This document shows positions 7,936 through 15,590 of a stretch of DNA of 16,181 bases, piece after piece; position 1 is the stretch's first letter, and each line of letters starts with the position of its first letter. A program made the position numbers and the translations under genes. The stretch comes from Flavobacteriales bacterium (GTDB lineage Bacteria; Bacteroidota; Bacteroidia; Flavobacteriales_D; Crocinitomicaceae), in assembly GCA_947461185.1 (NCBI GenBank), contig CANHJY010000008.1:1-16181 (forward strand), written 5' to 3'. The notes beneath the pieces are model-generated. The model was not told where the DNA came from and did no database searches. It saw only the letters and a program-made list of their open reading frames with translations.

Positions 7936-8343
7936 ATGAAACTGACCGATCCCGTGTTATCTATAATGACTCCTGATGTAATTACATTAGGACCTGATCA
8001 AACGTTATTAGATGTAAAGCATATTTTTGAAAAAAGATTATTTCATCATCACATTCCAATCGTATCCGACAAGAAATTAATCGGGATAATAAGTTTAATC
8101 GATTTTATGAGGCAAGTTGGCAATGCTTCTCTTGATGATACAGAGCCAATATATCAGATGAAAGTTCAGGAAATTATGACCTTCAATCCTTTAAAAATCA
8201 ATGCAAATAATCAGATAATTGAAGCCGTTAGATTATTGGGAAAGGGCAATGTTCATGCCTTGGTTGTAACAAACGATTCTCATGAAGTAGTTGGGATGGT
8301 ATCCACAAAAGACCTATTGAACAAACTTATTTTACAAAATTAA
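7936..8343 (+). CDS. Stand-alone CBS-domain pair protein
   Basis: This 135-residue protein consists of two CBS motifs only (about 7-62 and 76-132), which fold together into a Bateman module. Each shows the usual pattern: IMTPDVITLGPDQTLLDV ... HIPIVSDKKLIGIISLIDF, then IMTFNPLKINANNQIIEAV ... HALVVTNDSHEVVGMVSTKDLL. Such modules bind adenine nucleotides (AMP, ATP, S-adenosylmethionine or similar) and transmit energy or metabolite state to a partner protein. With no effector domain, the partner must be another protein, and its identity is not evident. The gene is divergent from the coiled-coil/kinase operon across 92 bp and convergent with the HI0933-type flavoprotein gene with a 2-bp gap. The family is certain; the ligand and target are unknown. 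Confidence 0.92.
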   Translation: MKLTDPVLSIMTPDVITLGPDQTLLDVKHIFEKRLFHHHIPIVSDKKLIGIISLIDFMRQVGNASLDDTEPIYQMKVQEIMTFNPLKINANNQIIEAVRLLGKGNVHALVVTNDSHEVVGMVSTKDLLNKLILQN

Positions 8344-8345
8344 TA

Positions 8346-9560
8346 TTAGTGCCCATTAATGTGTTTTCCCGCGACAAACGCAGTTGTCCATGCTGCCTGA
8401 AAATTGAATCCTCCAGTAACGCCATCGATATCCAAAATTTCACCAGCAAAAAATAACCCTTTTATTTTTTTAGACTCCATAGTTTGAGGGTTTATTTCGT
8501 GCAAAGCAACACCTCCAGCAGTTACAAACTCCTCTTTAAATGTTGTTTTACCTGAAACAGTATAACGGTCATTTAAGAGGTTATTGATCAGTTTGTTTTT
8601 CAGTTTTCCTGAAAATTCACTCCACTTAGCATCGGGTTGAATTCCGGACTTTTCTATCAAGTAACACCAAATTTTATTGGTTATAGGAAAAGGATTAATA
8701 TTGGCAATTTTCTTATTTGAATGTTTAATTTTTATTACTTCAAAAACCTCGGTAAGTTCAATTTCTTTCATTTCGTTTAACCAATTGACCAAGATGTGAA
8801 ATTGATAGTTCTTTTCATGTAACATGCGTGCACCCCAAGCTGATAATTCCAAAATTGCAGGACCACTCATTCCCCAATGCGTAATGAGTAAAGGTCCTTT
8901 TCCTAAAAGTTTTTCACCTTCAATTCTAACTGTTACATCGTTCACGACATTACCCATTAATGAAGTAACGGATTCATTAGGCATATTAAAAGTAAACAAG
9001 GACGGAACGGGATCTACTATATCAAGACCTAAATCCTCAAGCCAACTCAATCCACCTTTCTTCGGTTGGCCTCCAGTGGTTATCACGACGCGATCAAATT
9101 CAAGTAATTCGTCGTTAACCTTCAATCTAAATCTTTCATTTATTTTTTCTATCTCCCGAACTGGAGAATTGGTCAAAATGTGAACATTTTTCTGAATAGC
9201 TTCATGAACAAAAGCATCAATAATTGTTTGAGAATTGTTTGATTGCGGAAACATGCATCCATCAGGATAAGTTTTCAATAAAATATCGCGATGTTTGAAC
9301 CAATCAACTGTTGATTTAGCATCGAACTGATAAAATAACTTTTGAAGAAATCGTCCACCCCTTGGATAGTGTCTTGAGAGCAAATTATTATCAAAACATG
9401 CATGTGTCACATTACATCTTCCACCGCCAGAAATTTTAACTTTTGCTAATACTTTCGAACTTTTCTCGAAAATACTTACTTCGGAATCTGGAAAATGAGC
9501 TTTAATGCTGAGACTAGAAAAAAATCCAGCTGCTCCACCCCCAATGACTGCAACCTTCAC
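8346..9560 (-). CDS. HI0933-type (YhiN/BaiN) flavoprotein, NAD(P)/FAD-dependent oxidoreductase
   Basis: This is a 404-residue cytosolic flavoenzyme of the HI0933/YhiN family. The N-terminal FAD-binding Rossmann motif is GGGAAG (7-12), with Glu32 at the end of the second strand to hold the ribose. The family block SGGGRCNVTH is at 44-53, followed by YPRGGRFLQK. The C-terminal FAD-contacting signature is FAGEILDIDGVTGGFNFQAAW. Length is normal. Reactions are established for few members: BaiN from a gut clostridium acts in bile-acid conversion, but most are uncharacterised. The start is GTG at 9560, since the reading begins directly at MKVAVIGGG and no suitable ATG precedes it. It lies 2 bp after the stop of the YwqK-like gene and is the last gene of the large operon. 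It may be a housekeeping passenger there. Confidence 0.93.
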   Translation of the reverse strand: MKVAVIGGGAAGFFSSLSIKAHFPDSEVSIFEKSSKVLAKVKISGGGRCNVTHACFDNNLLSRHYPRGGRFLQKLFYQFDAKSTVDWFKHRDILLKTYPDGCMFPQSNNSQTIIDAFVHEAIQKNVHILTNSPVREIEKINERFRLKVNDELLEFDRVVITTGGQPKKGGLSWLEDLGLDIVDPVPSLFTFNMPNESVTSLMGNVVNDVTVRIEGEKLLGKGPLLITHWGMSGPAILELSAWGARMLHEKNYQFHILVNWLNEMKEIELTEVFEVIKIKHSNKKIANINPFPITNKIWCYLIEKSGIQPDAKWSEFSGKLKNKLINNLLNDRYTVSGKTTFKEEFVTAGGVALHEINPQTMESKKIKGLFFAGEILDIDGVTGGFNFQAAWTTAFVAGKHINGH

Positions 9561-9562
9561 AA

Positions 9563-10621
9563 TTAGTTTGTTATGACCTCTTGAGGTGCCTCTTCTTCAA
9601 CTTTTTTCTTGCCTTTCTTATCCTTCTTTTTCTTTTCTTTCTTTTTCTTTGAACTACTTTCTTCAGGCATTTTATCATCTTCAATACCTTCTTGATTTTC
9701 TACACCGAAAGCATACGTTTCAACACCATTTTCATCATACTGATGTTCTTCAATAAGTTCTCCTTTTTTGAATAATTTGGTCCACATGATTTTATTATCT
9801 GCGTATCGTTCTTCAAACAAACCTTCAGGAACTCCTTTTTTATAGAATTCTTTCAATTTTATCACACCGTCATAATAGAAAATTTTAAAGTCCCCATTTT
9901 TTACATCCATTGTCCAATTTTCCACAGTCAGAACGACACCGTCATCAAAATAGCTTTTCAAAACCCCATTTCTTTTGCCATTTTTATAGGGGATTTCTTC
10001 AACTAAAACACCGTCTGGGCTATACCTTTTATAAAGACCATTCATCAAACCTTCAGTATAATTCACTTCAGTCTTTACCTTGTTTTGATTATAAAAATCT
10101 CTTCTCATACCATTTAATAATCCATTGGAATAATTCTCAGAAATTACAGTATCTCCATTTCTAAATAACTGATATTGATGGCCTTCATATTCTCCCATGT
10201 AAAAATTCGCCTCATTCTGAACGATACCTGTGCTATCATAATAAATCGTAAAAGTACCATGCTCAATACCTTCGACATAATTTTCAGTTACCTGCGTGCA
10301 CCCAGATTTAAAATAGGTTATAATTTCTCCATTTTCTTTACCATTTAAAAAGGTCACTTGCGTTTCCTTTTGGCCATTCATAAAGCATGTCTCACATACA
10401 CCAGAAAATGCAGCACCCGTATTATTGGTAACCACTACTTTCCTATCCTCGTCAAAAGAAAGTTTTTCCTGACAATCTATTACTCCTGGAGTAATTCCGC
10501 ATTGCCACGTAGCTTTATAGCCTGCTGGCTTTTCGTAACATTTCAATCTTGTTTCTTGATTAATTTGTCCAATGGACATTTGAGACAGCAATAATGCTGA
10601 AAGTAAAAGAATTTTTTTCAT
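9563..10621 (-). CDS. Secreted YwqK-like/MORN-variant repeat protein with Lys-rich tail
   Basis: This 352-residue protein has an N-terminal signal peptide (about 1-19, MKKILLLSALLLSQMSIGQ). About nine degenerate repeats of roughly 22-24 residues follow (about 82-305), with the pattern Y..G...G....Y..dG.. (for example NGLLNGMRRDFYNQNKVKTE and EGLMNGLYKRYSPDGVLVEE). This is the YwqK/MORN-variant fold usually annotated 'toxin-antitoxin system YwqK family antitoxin'. That name is misleading here: there is no toxin gene beside it, and the protein is predicted to be exported. The N-terminal part holds several Cys residues (28, 41, 50, 76, 79). The tail (325-340) is an almost pure Lys run with a few Glu/Asp. 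The start codon overlaps the thioesterase stop in ATGA. A periplasmic or surface location is inferred; function unknown. Confidence 0.87.
   Translation of the reverse strand: MKKILLLSALLLSQMSIGQINQETRLKCYEKPAGYKATWQCGITPGVIDCQEKLSFDEDRKVVVTNNTGAAFSGVCETCFMNGQKETQVTFLNGKENGEIITYFKSGCTQVTENYVEGIEHGTFTIYYDSTGIVQNEANFYMGEYEGHQYQLFRNGDTVISENYSNGLLNGMRRDFYNQNKVKTEVNYTEGLMNGLYKRYSPDGVLVEEIPYKNGKRNGVLKSYFDDGVVLTVENWTMDVKNGDFKIFYYDGVIKLKEFYKKGVPEGLFEERYADNKIMWTKLFKKGELIEEHQYDENGVETYAFGVENQEGIEDDKMPEESSSKKKKEKKKKDKKGKKKVEEEAPQEVITN
9707..10378 (-). repeat. Tandem YwqK/MORN-variant repeats in coding sequence
   Basis: About nine degenerate protein repeats of 22-24 residues lie within the YwqK-like gene. 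They are recognisable at protein level by recurring NG or EG, an aromatic pair and a DG turn. At DNA level they have diverged and show no exact tandem copies. Confidence 0.6.
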
Positions 10622-11019
10622 ATAATTTTATTCAATTTATTTAATGCCTCTAACATTTTTTCCGGAATCGGAATTGTCATATTAGAGATGGAATCGTAAC
10701 ACACTTGAACTGAAATTCCCCGAGTATATAACTCTTTGTCAATATTTAATTCATAATGAAGGGAAAAACTTTTTGTTCCGATATGCCCTACTTTCATTTC
10801 AATCTCAGGATCATGAGTAACTAAAACTGGTCTTAGATATTCGATTTCGTTTTTCACTAAAACCATCCCATCTTTTTTCCAGTCCCAATCATTTCCGACT
10901 AATTCCCTAAAATAATGTAACCTTGCCAACTCAAAATAAGTGAGATAAACAGAATTATTGACGTGTCCTAATATATCTAAATCTGCAAAACGAATCTGAA
11001 GCTTTAATGGTGCAATCAT
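10618..11019 (-). CDS. YbgC/4HBT-type acyl-CoA thioesterase
   Basis: This is a 133-residue hotdog thioesterase of the 4-hydroxybenzoyl-CoA thioesterase/YbgC type, cytosolic and probably tetrameric. The active-site segment FADLDILGHVNNSVYLTYFE (11-30) carries the DxD-xx-G-H-V-N-N motif. Asp15 is at the position of the catalytic Asp17 of Pseudomonas 4HBT. Length is typical. The start ATG (11019) overlaps the dehydratase stop by 4 bases (ATGA), and its own stop overlaps the next start the same way, so all three are translationally coupled. In proteobacteria YbgC travels with tol-pal, which is not seen here. The acyl-CoA substrate is unknown. A link to acyl groups put on a glycan is possible, but such thioesterases also act in general lipid turnover. 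Confidence 0.9.
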   Translation of the reverse strand: MIAPLKLQIRFADLDILGHVNNSVYLTYFELARLHYFRELVGNDWDWKKDGMVLVKNEIEYLRPVLVTHDPEIEMKVGHIGTKSFSLHYELNIDKELYTRGISVQVCYDSISNMTIPIPEKMLEALNKLNKII

Positions 11020-12890
11020 TTGGCGTCTAATTTTTCGAAATCGGAATTGTTACTTATAAACTCTGGAACAATTTCTTTCATTTTTTTGACAATGGTAATA
11101 TTATCCTGCTCTTCAAACAAAGTAATCAACTCGTCAATTGCAATAAGACGGGAATTGATTTCTTCACGATTTTTAGCTTTAAGAATTTGGGGATGATGCG
11201 TTGGAATGGTATTTTCCTCAGCCGCTAGTAATTCTTCATAAAGTTTTTCTCCAGGTCGCAATCCTGTTATTTTTATTTGAATATCCTTCCCTACTTCTAA
11301 GCCACTTAACTGAATCATTTTATGAGCGAGATCAATAATTCTTACACTTTCACCCATATCAAAAACAAAAATTTCTCCTCCTTCGCCCATGGCACCGGCT
11401 TCCAAAACGAGTTGACAAGCCTCTGGTATGGTCATAAAATAGCGTGTAATTCTTTCATCAGTAACCGTTACGGGACCACCTTGTTCTATTTGTTTTTGAA
11501 AAAGTGGAATAACTGAGCCATTGGAGCCTAATACATTTCCGAATCTAGTTGTGACAAACTTAGTTACTCCCTTCTGATTGCGCAATTGCGCGTAAATCTC
11601 GGCTATTCGTTTTGATGCCCCCATGACATTGGTAGGATTAACAGCCTTATCTGTTGAAATCATGACAAATTTCTCTACATGATACGACAGGGACAAATCA
11701 ACCAAATTTTTTGTTCCATTTATGTTGGTTAACACAGCTTCAGAGGGATTATTTTCCATTAATGGCACATGTTTGTATGCAGCCGCATGGAATACATAGT
11801 TGGGTTTGAAATAATCAAAAAGTCGCTTCATTCGATCGAAATTTCTAATATCTCCGATAACGACTTCAAGTTTAATTTCAGTTTCCAAAAGTTCTTGTTG
11901 AAGATCATAGAGATCCGATTCAGCTTGATCTAGCAGAATAAGTTTTGCAGGTGAATAATTGACTATCCTTCTAACAATTCCACTTCCAATTGAACCCGCG
12001 GCACCTGTTACCAAAACAACCTTTCCTGACAATTCATTTTTTATCTTTTCCTCGTCTAGAACAATGGGTTTACGACCAAGAAGATCCTCAATATTGATTT
12101 TTGCGATTTGCTTTGCTGAAAATTCCCCATTGATCCAACTTTTCGCATTCGGAACTTTTTGAATGGTGACCTTATTAGAGAGACAGGCTTCAACAACATG
12201 TTTTCTATTATCCTCGTTAGGTTTTTGAATAGCCACGATTAGATTGGACACATCGTTTTCAGTAATCAACTTTTGCAATTTACTAGAATGCACAATCGGA
12301 ACGCCTTCTAAACGTGTTCCATCCATCCTTTTGTTATCGTCCACAAAAGCAATTATTTTATAATTCAACCTAGGATCTTTTTCTATCGTTCTTTTGGTCA
12401 TCAATCCTGAAATTCCAGCACCATAAATTAATACATTGAGCTCCGTGTGCTTAGATTTCAATGACTCCAAATACCACAATTTGACTGTAAATCGCGAACC
12501 AATCATAAACAAAAAAGTCGCAAATGCTTCCAAAATAAGCACCGATGTTGGGAACAAAAAGAACTTATCAAAGAAATAAACACGAATAAAACCCAATCCC
12601 AAATAGATAATCGAGCATGTAGTTACTGCTAAAAAAATACGTTGTATGTCTTCCGTTGAAGTATGGCGCACCAAGCCCTTATGAATTTTAAAGACATAAA
12701 ATACGATCAGCTTTACTGCATAATAAATGATTATTGATTTTGATAACACGTACCATTCTTGTGCAATGAGATTTTTGTCTGCCTTTAAATCAAAGCGAAT
12801 CAAATAAGCAAACAACAATGCAAAGGTAGAAAGCAATAAATCAACAAGAATGATTATCCATCGAGGAGTATTTGCTTTCAATTGAATCAT
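11016..12890 (-). CDS. Membrane-bound nucleotide-sugar 4,6-dehydratase (WbpM/FlaA1/CapD family)
   Basis: This 624-residue enzyme probably converts UDP-GlcNAc or a similar nucleotide sugar to its 4-keto-6-deoxy form, the first step to bacillosamine- or QuiNAc/FucNAc-type sugars. It starts with four membrane helices (about 10-30, 52-68, 86-105 and 114-134). A first Rossmann domain follows with GAGISG (157-162). The catalytic SDR domain has TGAAGSIG (296-303), STDK (412-415) and the MGASK segment, where Met423 replaces the usual Tyr. This Ser-Met-Lys variant is established for large WbpM-type dehydratases. The frame extends two codons to a TTG at 12896, but the ATG at 12890 gives the family-like MIQLKANTPRW start and is preferred. 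It lies 23 bp after the SDR gene and overlaps the thioesterase by 4 bp. The exact sugar product is not determinable. Confidence 0.92.
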   Translation of the reverse strand: MIQLKANTPRWIIILVDLLLSTFALLFAYLIRFDLKADKNLIAQEWYVLSKSIIIYYAVKLIVFYVFKIHKGLVRHTSTEDIQRIFLAVTTCSIIYLGLGFIRVYFFDKFFLFPTSVLILEAFATFLFMIGSRFTVKLWYLESLKSKHTELNVLIYGAGISGLMTKRTIEKDPRLNYKIIAFVDDNKRMDGTRLEGVPIVHSSKLQKLITENDVSNLIVAIQKPNEDNRKHVVEACLSNKVTIQKVPNAKSWINGEFSAKQIAKINIEDLLGRKPIVLDEEKIKNELSGKVVLVTGAAGSIGSGIVRRIVNYSPAKLILLDQAESDLYDLQQELLETEIKLEVVIGDIRNFDRMKRLFDYFKPNYVFHAAAYKHVPLMENNPSEAVLTNINGTKNLVDLSLSYHVEKFVMISTDKAVNPTNVMGASKRIAEIYAQLRNQKGVTKFVTTRFGNVLGSNGSVIPLFQKQIEQGGPVTVTDERITRYFMTIPEACQLVLEAGAMGEGGEIFVFDMGESVRIIDLAHKMIQLSGLEVGKDIQIKITGLRPGEKLYEELLAAEENTIPTHHPQILKAKNREEINSRLIAIDELITLFEEQDNITIVKKMKEIVPEFISNNSDFEKLDAK

Positions 12891-12913
12891 ATACAAACTT
12901 ACAAATTGCGCGG

Positions 12914-13627
12914 CTAACTGTGTAAACCTCCGTTCAAATTAATGACTTGACCTGTTACATAACTTGTTTCATCGTCAATTAACCAAGAAATTGTTTTACA
13001 GATTGTCTGAACCGAGCCCAGTTTTTTCATTGGTATTTGAGCGACAATCTCATTTTTTAAGTCCTCGGGAACGTTTGAAATCATACCTTTTTCGAAATAG
13101 CCTAAAGACAGGGCGTTAACACCAATGTTATTCGCGGCAAGTTCTTTTGCCATAGTTTTGGTGAGACCAATTAAACCAGCTTTCGAAGCGGCATATGCCG
13201 CGGTTCCAACCACACCTGTTTGCGCGACAACTGAAGTGATATTGATTATCGAGCCACCATTTTGTTTTCGCATGGCAGGAATAAAAGCTCGGCATAATTT
13301 AAAGGGTGCCGTCAAGTTAACCAGTAGGGTTTCTTCCCAATCTGCATCTGTCGTTTTCCATGTAACAGCATTTCTTGAAATCCCTGAATTATTGATTAAT
13401 ACATCGACTTTTCCAAATTTGGAAAGAATCAATTCGACCATGCGATCGATTTCTATCGATTTGGTTAAATCTGCTTTGACAAATGTGATGTTATCAGAAA
13501 TATCTATCGGAATTTCATGATGAAACGAATGCAGAATCAGGTGGTGTTTTTCGGTATTTAGAAAAGTTGCTAATTCTCGACCGATTCCTCCTGATGCACC
13601 TGTTATTACTATTACTTTTTTATCCAT
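12914..13627 (-). CDS. FabG-like short-chain dehydrogenase/reductase in glycan operon
   Basis: This 237-residue classical SDR is closest in look to 3-oxoacyl-ACP reductases. Motifs are TGASGGIG (9-16), NNSG (79-82, Ser in place of the usual Ala), catalytic Ser132 (NITSV), Tyr145/Lys149 (YAASK), and the C-terminal YVTGQVINLNGG. After the active site it has SLGYFEKGM where FabG proteins usually have SPGY..T.M, and the nucleotide-binding region after strand 2 is short. It may therefore not be the housekeeping FabG. The ATG at 13627 overlaps the end of the FemAB-like gene by 16 bp, and the dehydratase follows closely. The context suggests reduction of a keto-sugar or of an acyl group destined for a glycan; that is inference. 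The SDR assignment is firm, the substrate is not. Confidence 0.9.
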   Translation of the reverse strand: MDKKVIVITGASGGIGRELATFLNTEKHHLILHSFHHEIPIDISDNITFVKADLTKSIEIDRMVELILSKFGKVDVLINNSGISRNAVTWKTTDADWEETLLVNLTAPFKLCRAFIPAMRKQNGGSIINITSVVAQTGVVGTAAYAASKAGLIGLTKTMAKELAANNIGVNALSLGYFEKGMISNVPEDLKNEIVAQIPMKKLGSVQTICKTISWLIDDETSYVTGQVINLNGGLHS

Positions 13628-14499
13628 AATTTCTTTATTCGCTTTAACTCTTTAAACCAAATAGGCGCAGTGTCTGAAAGAAAGATTCCGTATTCATTGT
13701 CTGTACCACCCAAATTCAGATTGAACCTTCTTACACCTTCAGCTGAGGATCCTCCAAAATCAAAAACCAATTTATTTTCCTGAGCATATTCAATGGCACG
13801 ATTCATCAAGGCATACATGGCTCCCAATTTCTTGTACTCTTCAAATGAAGCACCCTTAAGATACAATAAAACCCCATTAAATTCAATTAAAATTATCCCA
13901 GCAACAAGTTCATTTCCATTTCGAATGACTAAGGATTTAACGATATTTTGATTGGATAAACACTTCACTAGGTTCTTTAAAACTGCAATATTATTTTTAT
14001 TTAAAGTTGAAATTTTTCCAGGAAGTTCGGATGAAATGATATCTAAAACGGCATTATATTCCGAATTATGCGCCTCTTCAATCGTTAAGTGTTTGGATTT
14101 ACTCAACATTCGTTTTGCTTGTGTTGACAATTTTCGTTCAACTTCGATGGTTTGAAAGTAACGTAAGTTTGTGTCATTTAGCAGAATCTTTGGAACTTGC
14201 ATCGACCCTCCTGAAAAGTGTTGTTCTATTATTTCCTTAGCTGTTACCCAGTTATCTTGATGACCAAACCATTCCAAATACCTCACAAAAATGGGCGTTG
14301 TAAAGCACTTAATACCAAGTCGCTTGGAATAAGGAACTGCAATTCCACATGAATAGTTGTCGTTAGATACGATACACCAATTTTCTGCTACGGCATCTAA
14401 ATAAACACTTAAGGAAAAACAAGAATTTCTCGCAGTTGAAGAAACCAAGGCATTCCACTTATCTAAATCGATATGTTCGCGTTCAATTATTTGCAACAC
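13612..14499 (-). CDS. FemAB/GNAT-like acyl- or aminoacyltransferase
   Basis: This 295-residue protein has the two-lobed layout of the FemAB/BioF2-like (Acetyltransf_6) branch of the GNAT fold. The N-terminal lobe includes WNALVSSTARNSCFSL, the family-typical beginning for 'do not tread lightly in one place' proteins of surface-glycan loci. The C-terminal GNAT lobe (about 170-270) contains ELVAGIILIEFNGVLLYLKGAS, then GAMYALMNRAIEYAQ and the signature VFDFGGSSAEGVRRFNLNLGG (245-265). Relatives transfer amino acids or acyl groups to peptidoglycan or surface sugars; donor and acceptor here are unknown. The start must be GTG (14499) or TTG (14496), since the homology begins at once and no early ATG exists. 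The gene overlaps the deacetylase end by 17 bp and the SDR start by 16 bp, so it is tightly coupled to both. Confidence 0.85.
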   Translation of the reverse strand: MLQIIEREHIDLDKWNALVSSTARNSCFSLSVYLDAVAENWCIVSNDNYSCGIAVPYSKRLGIKCFTTPIFVRYLEWFGHQDNWVTAKEIIEQHFSGGSMQVPKILLNDTNLRYFQTIEVERKLSTQAKRMLSKSKHLTIEEAHNSEYNAVLDIISSELPGKISTLNKNNIAVLKNLVKCLSNQNIVKSLVIRNGNELVAGIILIEFNGVLLYLKGASFEEYKKLGAMYALMNRAIEYAQENKLVFDFGGSSAEGVRRFNLNLGGTDNEYGIFLSDTAPIWFKELKRIKKLWIKK

Positions 14500-15478
14500 G
14501 ATCTTGAAACGTTAAAAATTGATGTTTCTTGTAACATGACTTCATGAATTCTTCAAGTTTGAGGAAGGAAAATCTTGTCATACTTTTTGGGTGCCCAATG
14601 ACAACCATGTTTTCGGTATTATTTCGAGTAAGGTGTTTTTCAATTTGTTTCAATTTCGATGCGTAAAAGCCGTCCGTACTAACATGATTCCAAGTGAAAT
14701 TGGTCAAAACTGATTTTTTTCTTCCCGGTTGCTTCAAGAATTTTCCGTCACCAAGCATTTTATGCTGTTCTGGATTCAACCGCCCTCTAATGTATAGGTT
14801 CCAATAAAAAAATGGTGAATACCTCCATGAACTAATTGGTAATTCGGTAAAAGCACCATTCACATCTTCCTGGCAAATATCCTTGCTGAATCGGTAGCTA
14901 CTTTTTTTCGGAGCACGCGTGAAGTCAAAATTGTAATCCTCAGAGAAAAATTTACCACCATAAAAAACAGAAGTATCGACTTGAATATCCAACTTTGAAA
15001 AGGTATTCGAGAATCGTTCAAAAGGTTGTATGCACCATCCCCCGGCACGAAAAGCAATAGTTTTACGTCCAATAAGTTGATCAGTATATGCCTTATAACG
15101 GGTTAAAATGTCGTCAATTTCTTCATCTGAAAAATCATCTAATTTGTAATTCCCCTTTACGTTCATCACCCATTTTTCTCCGTCATAAAAGGACTTTTCC
15201 CAGTGCGGATGAACGTGCAATTGCACATCATGTCCTTTCTCAATAATCAACTGGATTTGATTTTTTACTTGAAGTAGGTCTTTTCTCAACTGATGAAATT
15301 CTTCAGCATACTGTTCGAGTTTCATAACATATCCAACATCCACAAAGAAAGTCATTGCCACTTGGTAGGTTTCACCCAAATCAAGAAGTTGGTTTGTAGG
15401 TTCTATCAAACACTTTTCCACCGTTCCCGTTTTTTCTCCAAAAAACAGCTCGTAATCGTATGTTAGAAAAATTTTCAA
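14483..15478 (-). CDS. NodB-like polysaccharide deacetylase family protein
   Basis: This 331-residue protein has the NodB/carbohydrate esterase 4-like fold. It removes N- or O-acetyl groups from a glycan or glycolipid using a divalent metal. Visible elements are the first strand with catalytic Asp8 (KIFLTYDYELFFG), the metal-ligand motif HxxxH in LHVHPHW (His88, His92), the RAGG motif (FRAGGW, 143-148) and a late His in IGHPKS (294-299). No signal peptide is seen, so it may act in the cytosol on a lipid-linked or nucleotide-linked precursor. No in-frame ATG exists near the start. The frame offers TTG at 15502 and TTG at 15478; I choose 15478 because it begins exactly at the family's usual MKxxLTxDYE. 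It is the first gene of the seven-gene operon and divergent from the CYTH gene. Confidence 0.87.
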   Translation of the reverse strand: MKIFLTYDYELFFGEKTGTVEKCLIEPTNQLLDLGETYQVAMTFFVDVGYVMKLEQYAEEFHQLRKDLLQVKNQIQLIIEKGHDVQLHVHPHWEKSFYDGEKWVMNVKGNYKLDDFSDEEIDDILTRYKAYTDQLIGRKTIAFRAGGWCIQPFERFSNTFSKLDIQVDTSVFYGGKFFSEDYNFDFTRAPKKSSYRFSKDICQEDVNGAFTELPISSWRYSPFFYWNLYIRGRLNPEQHKMLGDGKFLKQPGRKKSVLTNFTWNHVSTDGFYASKLKQIEKHLTRNNTENMVVIGHPKSMTRFSFLKLEEFMKSCYKKHQFLTFQDRVANN

Positions 15479-15590
15479 CGTTATAAAATTAGCATATTTC
15501 AAAGGATTTTATTGAGAAATTGACAGGTATTGGGATCAATACTAACAATGTTCATCAAAAAGCATCTAATTTTAAAAGAAAAATTGAACA

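Noticed and set aside
8824..9183. 119-codon plus-strand open frame opposite the HI0933-type gene
   Set aside because: It is antisense to a conserved flavoprotein gene; composition is Ser/Pro/Asn-rich with no motif, as expected for a shadow frame.
9563..10621. YwqK-like gene as half of a toxin-antitoxin pair
   Set aside because: No toxin-like neighbour is present, the protein has a signal peptide, and the flanking genes are a thioesterase and a flavoprotein.
12891..12896. TTG start for the dehydratase at 12896
   Set aside because: An ATG two codons later gives the common MIQLKANTPRW beginning, and there is no evidence favouring the TTG.
13125..13520. 131-codon plus-strand open frame opposite the FabG-like gene
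   Set aside because: It lies wholly within the antisense of a well-supported SDR gene and its translation shows no recognisable family or domain.
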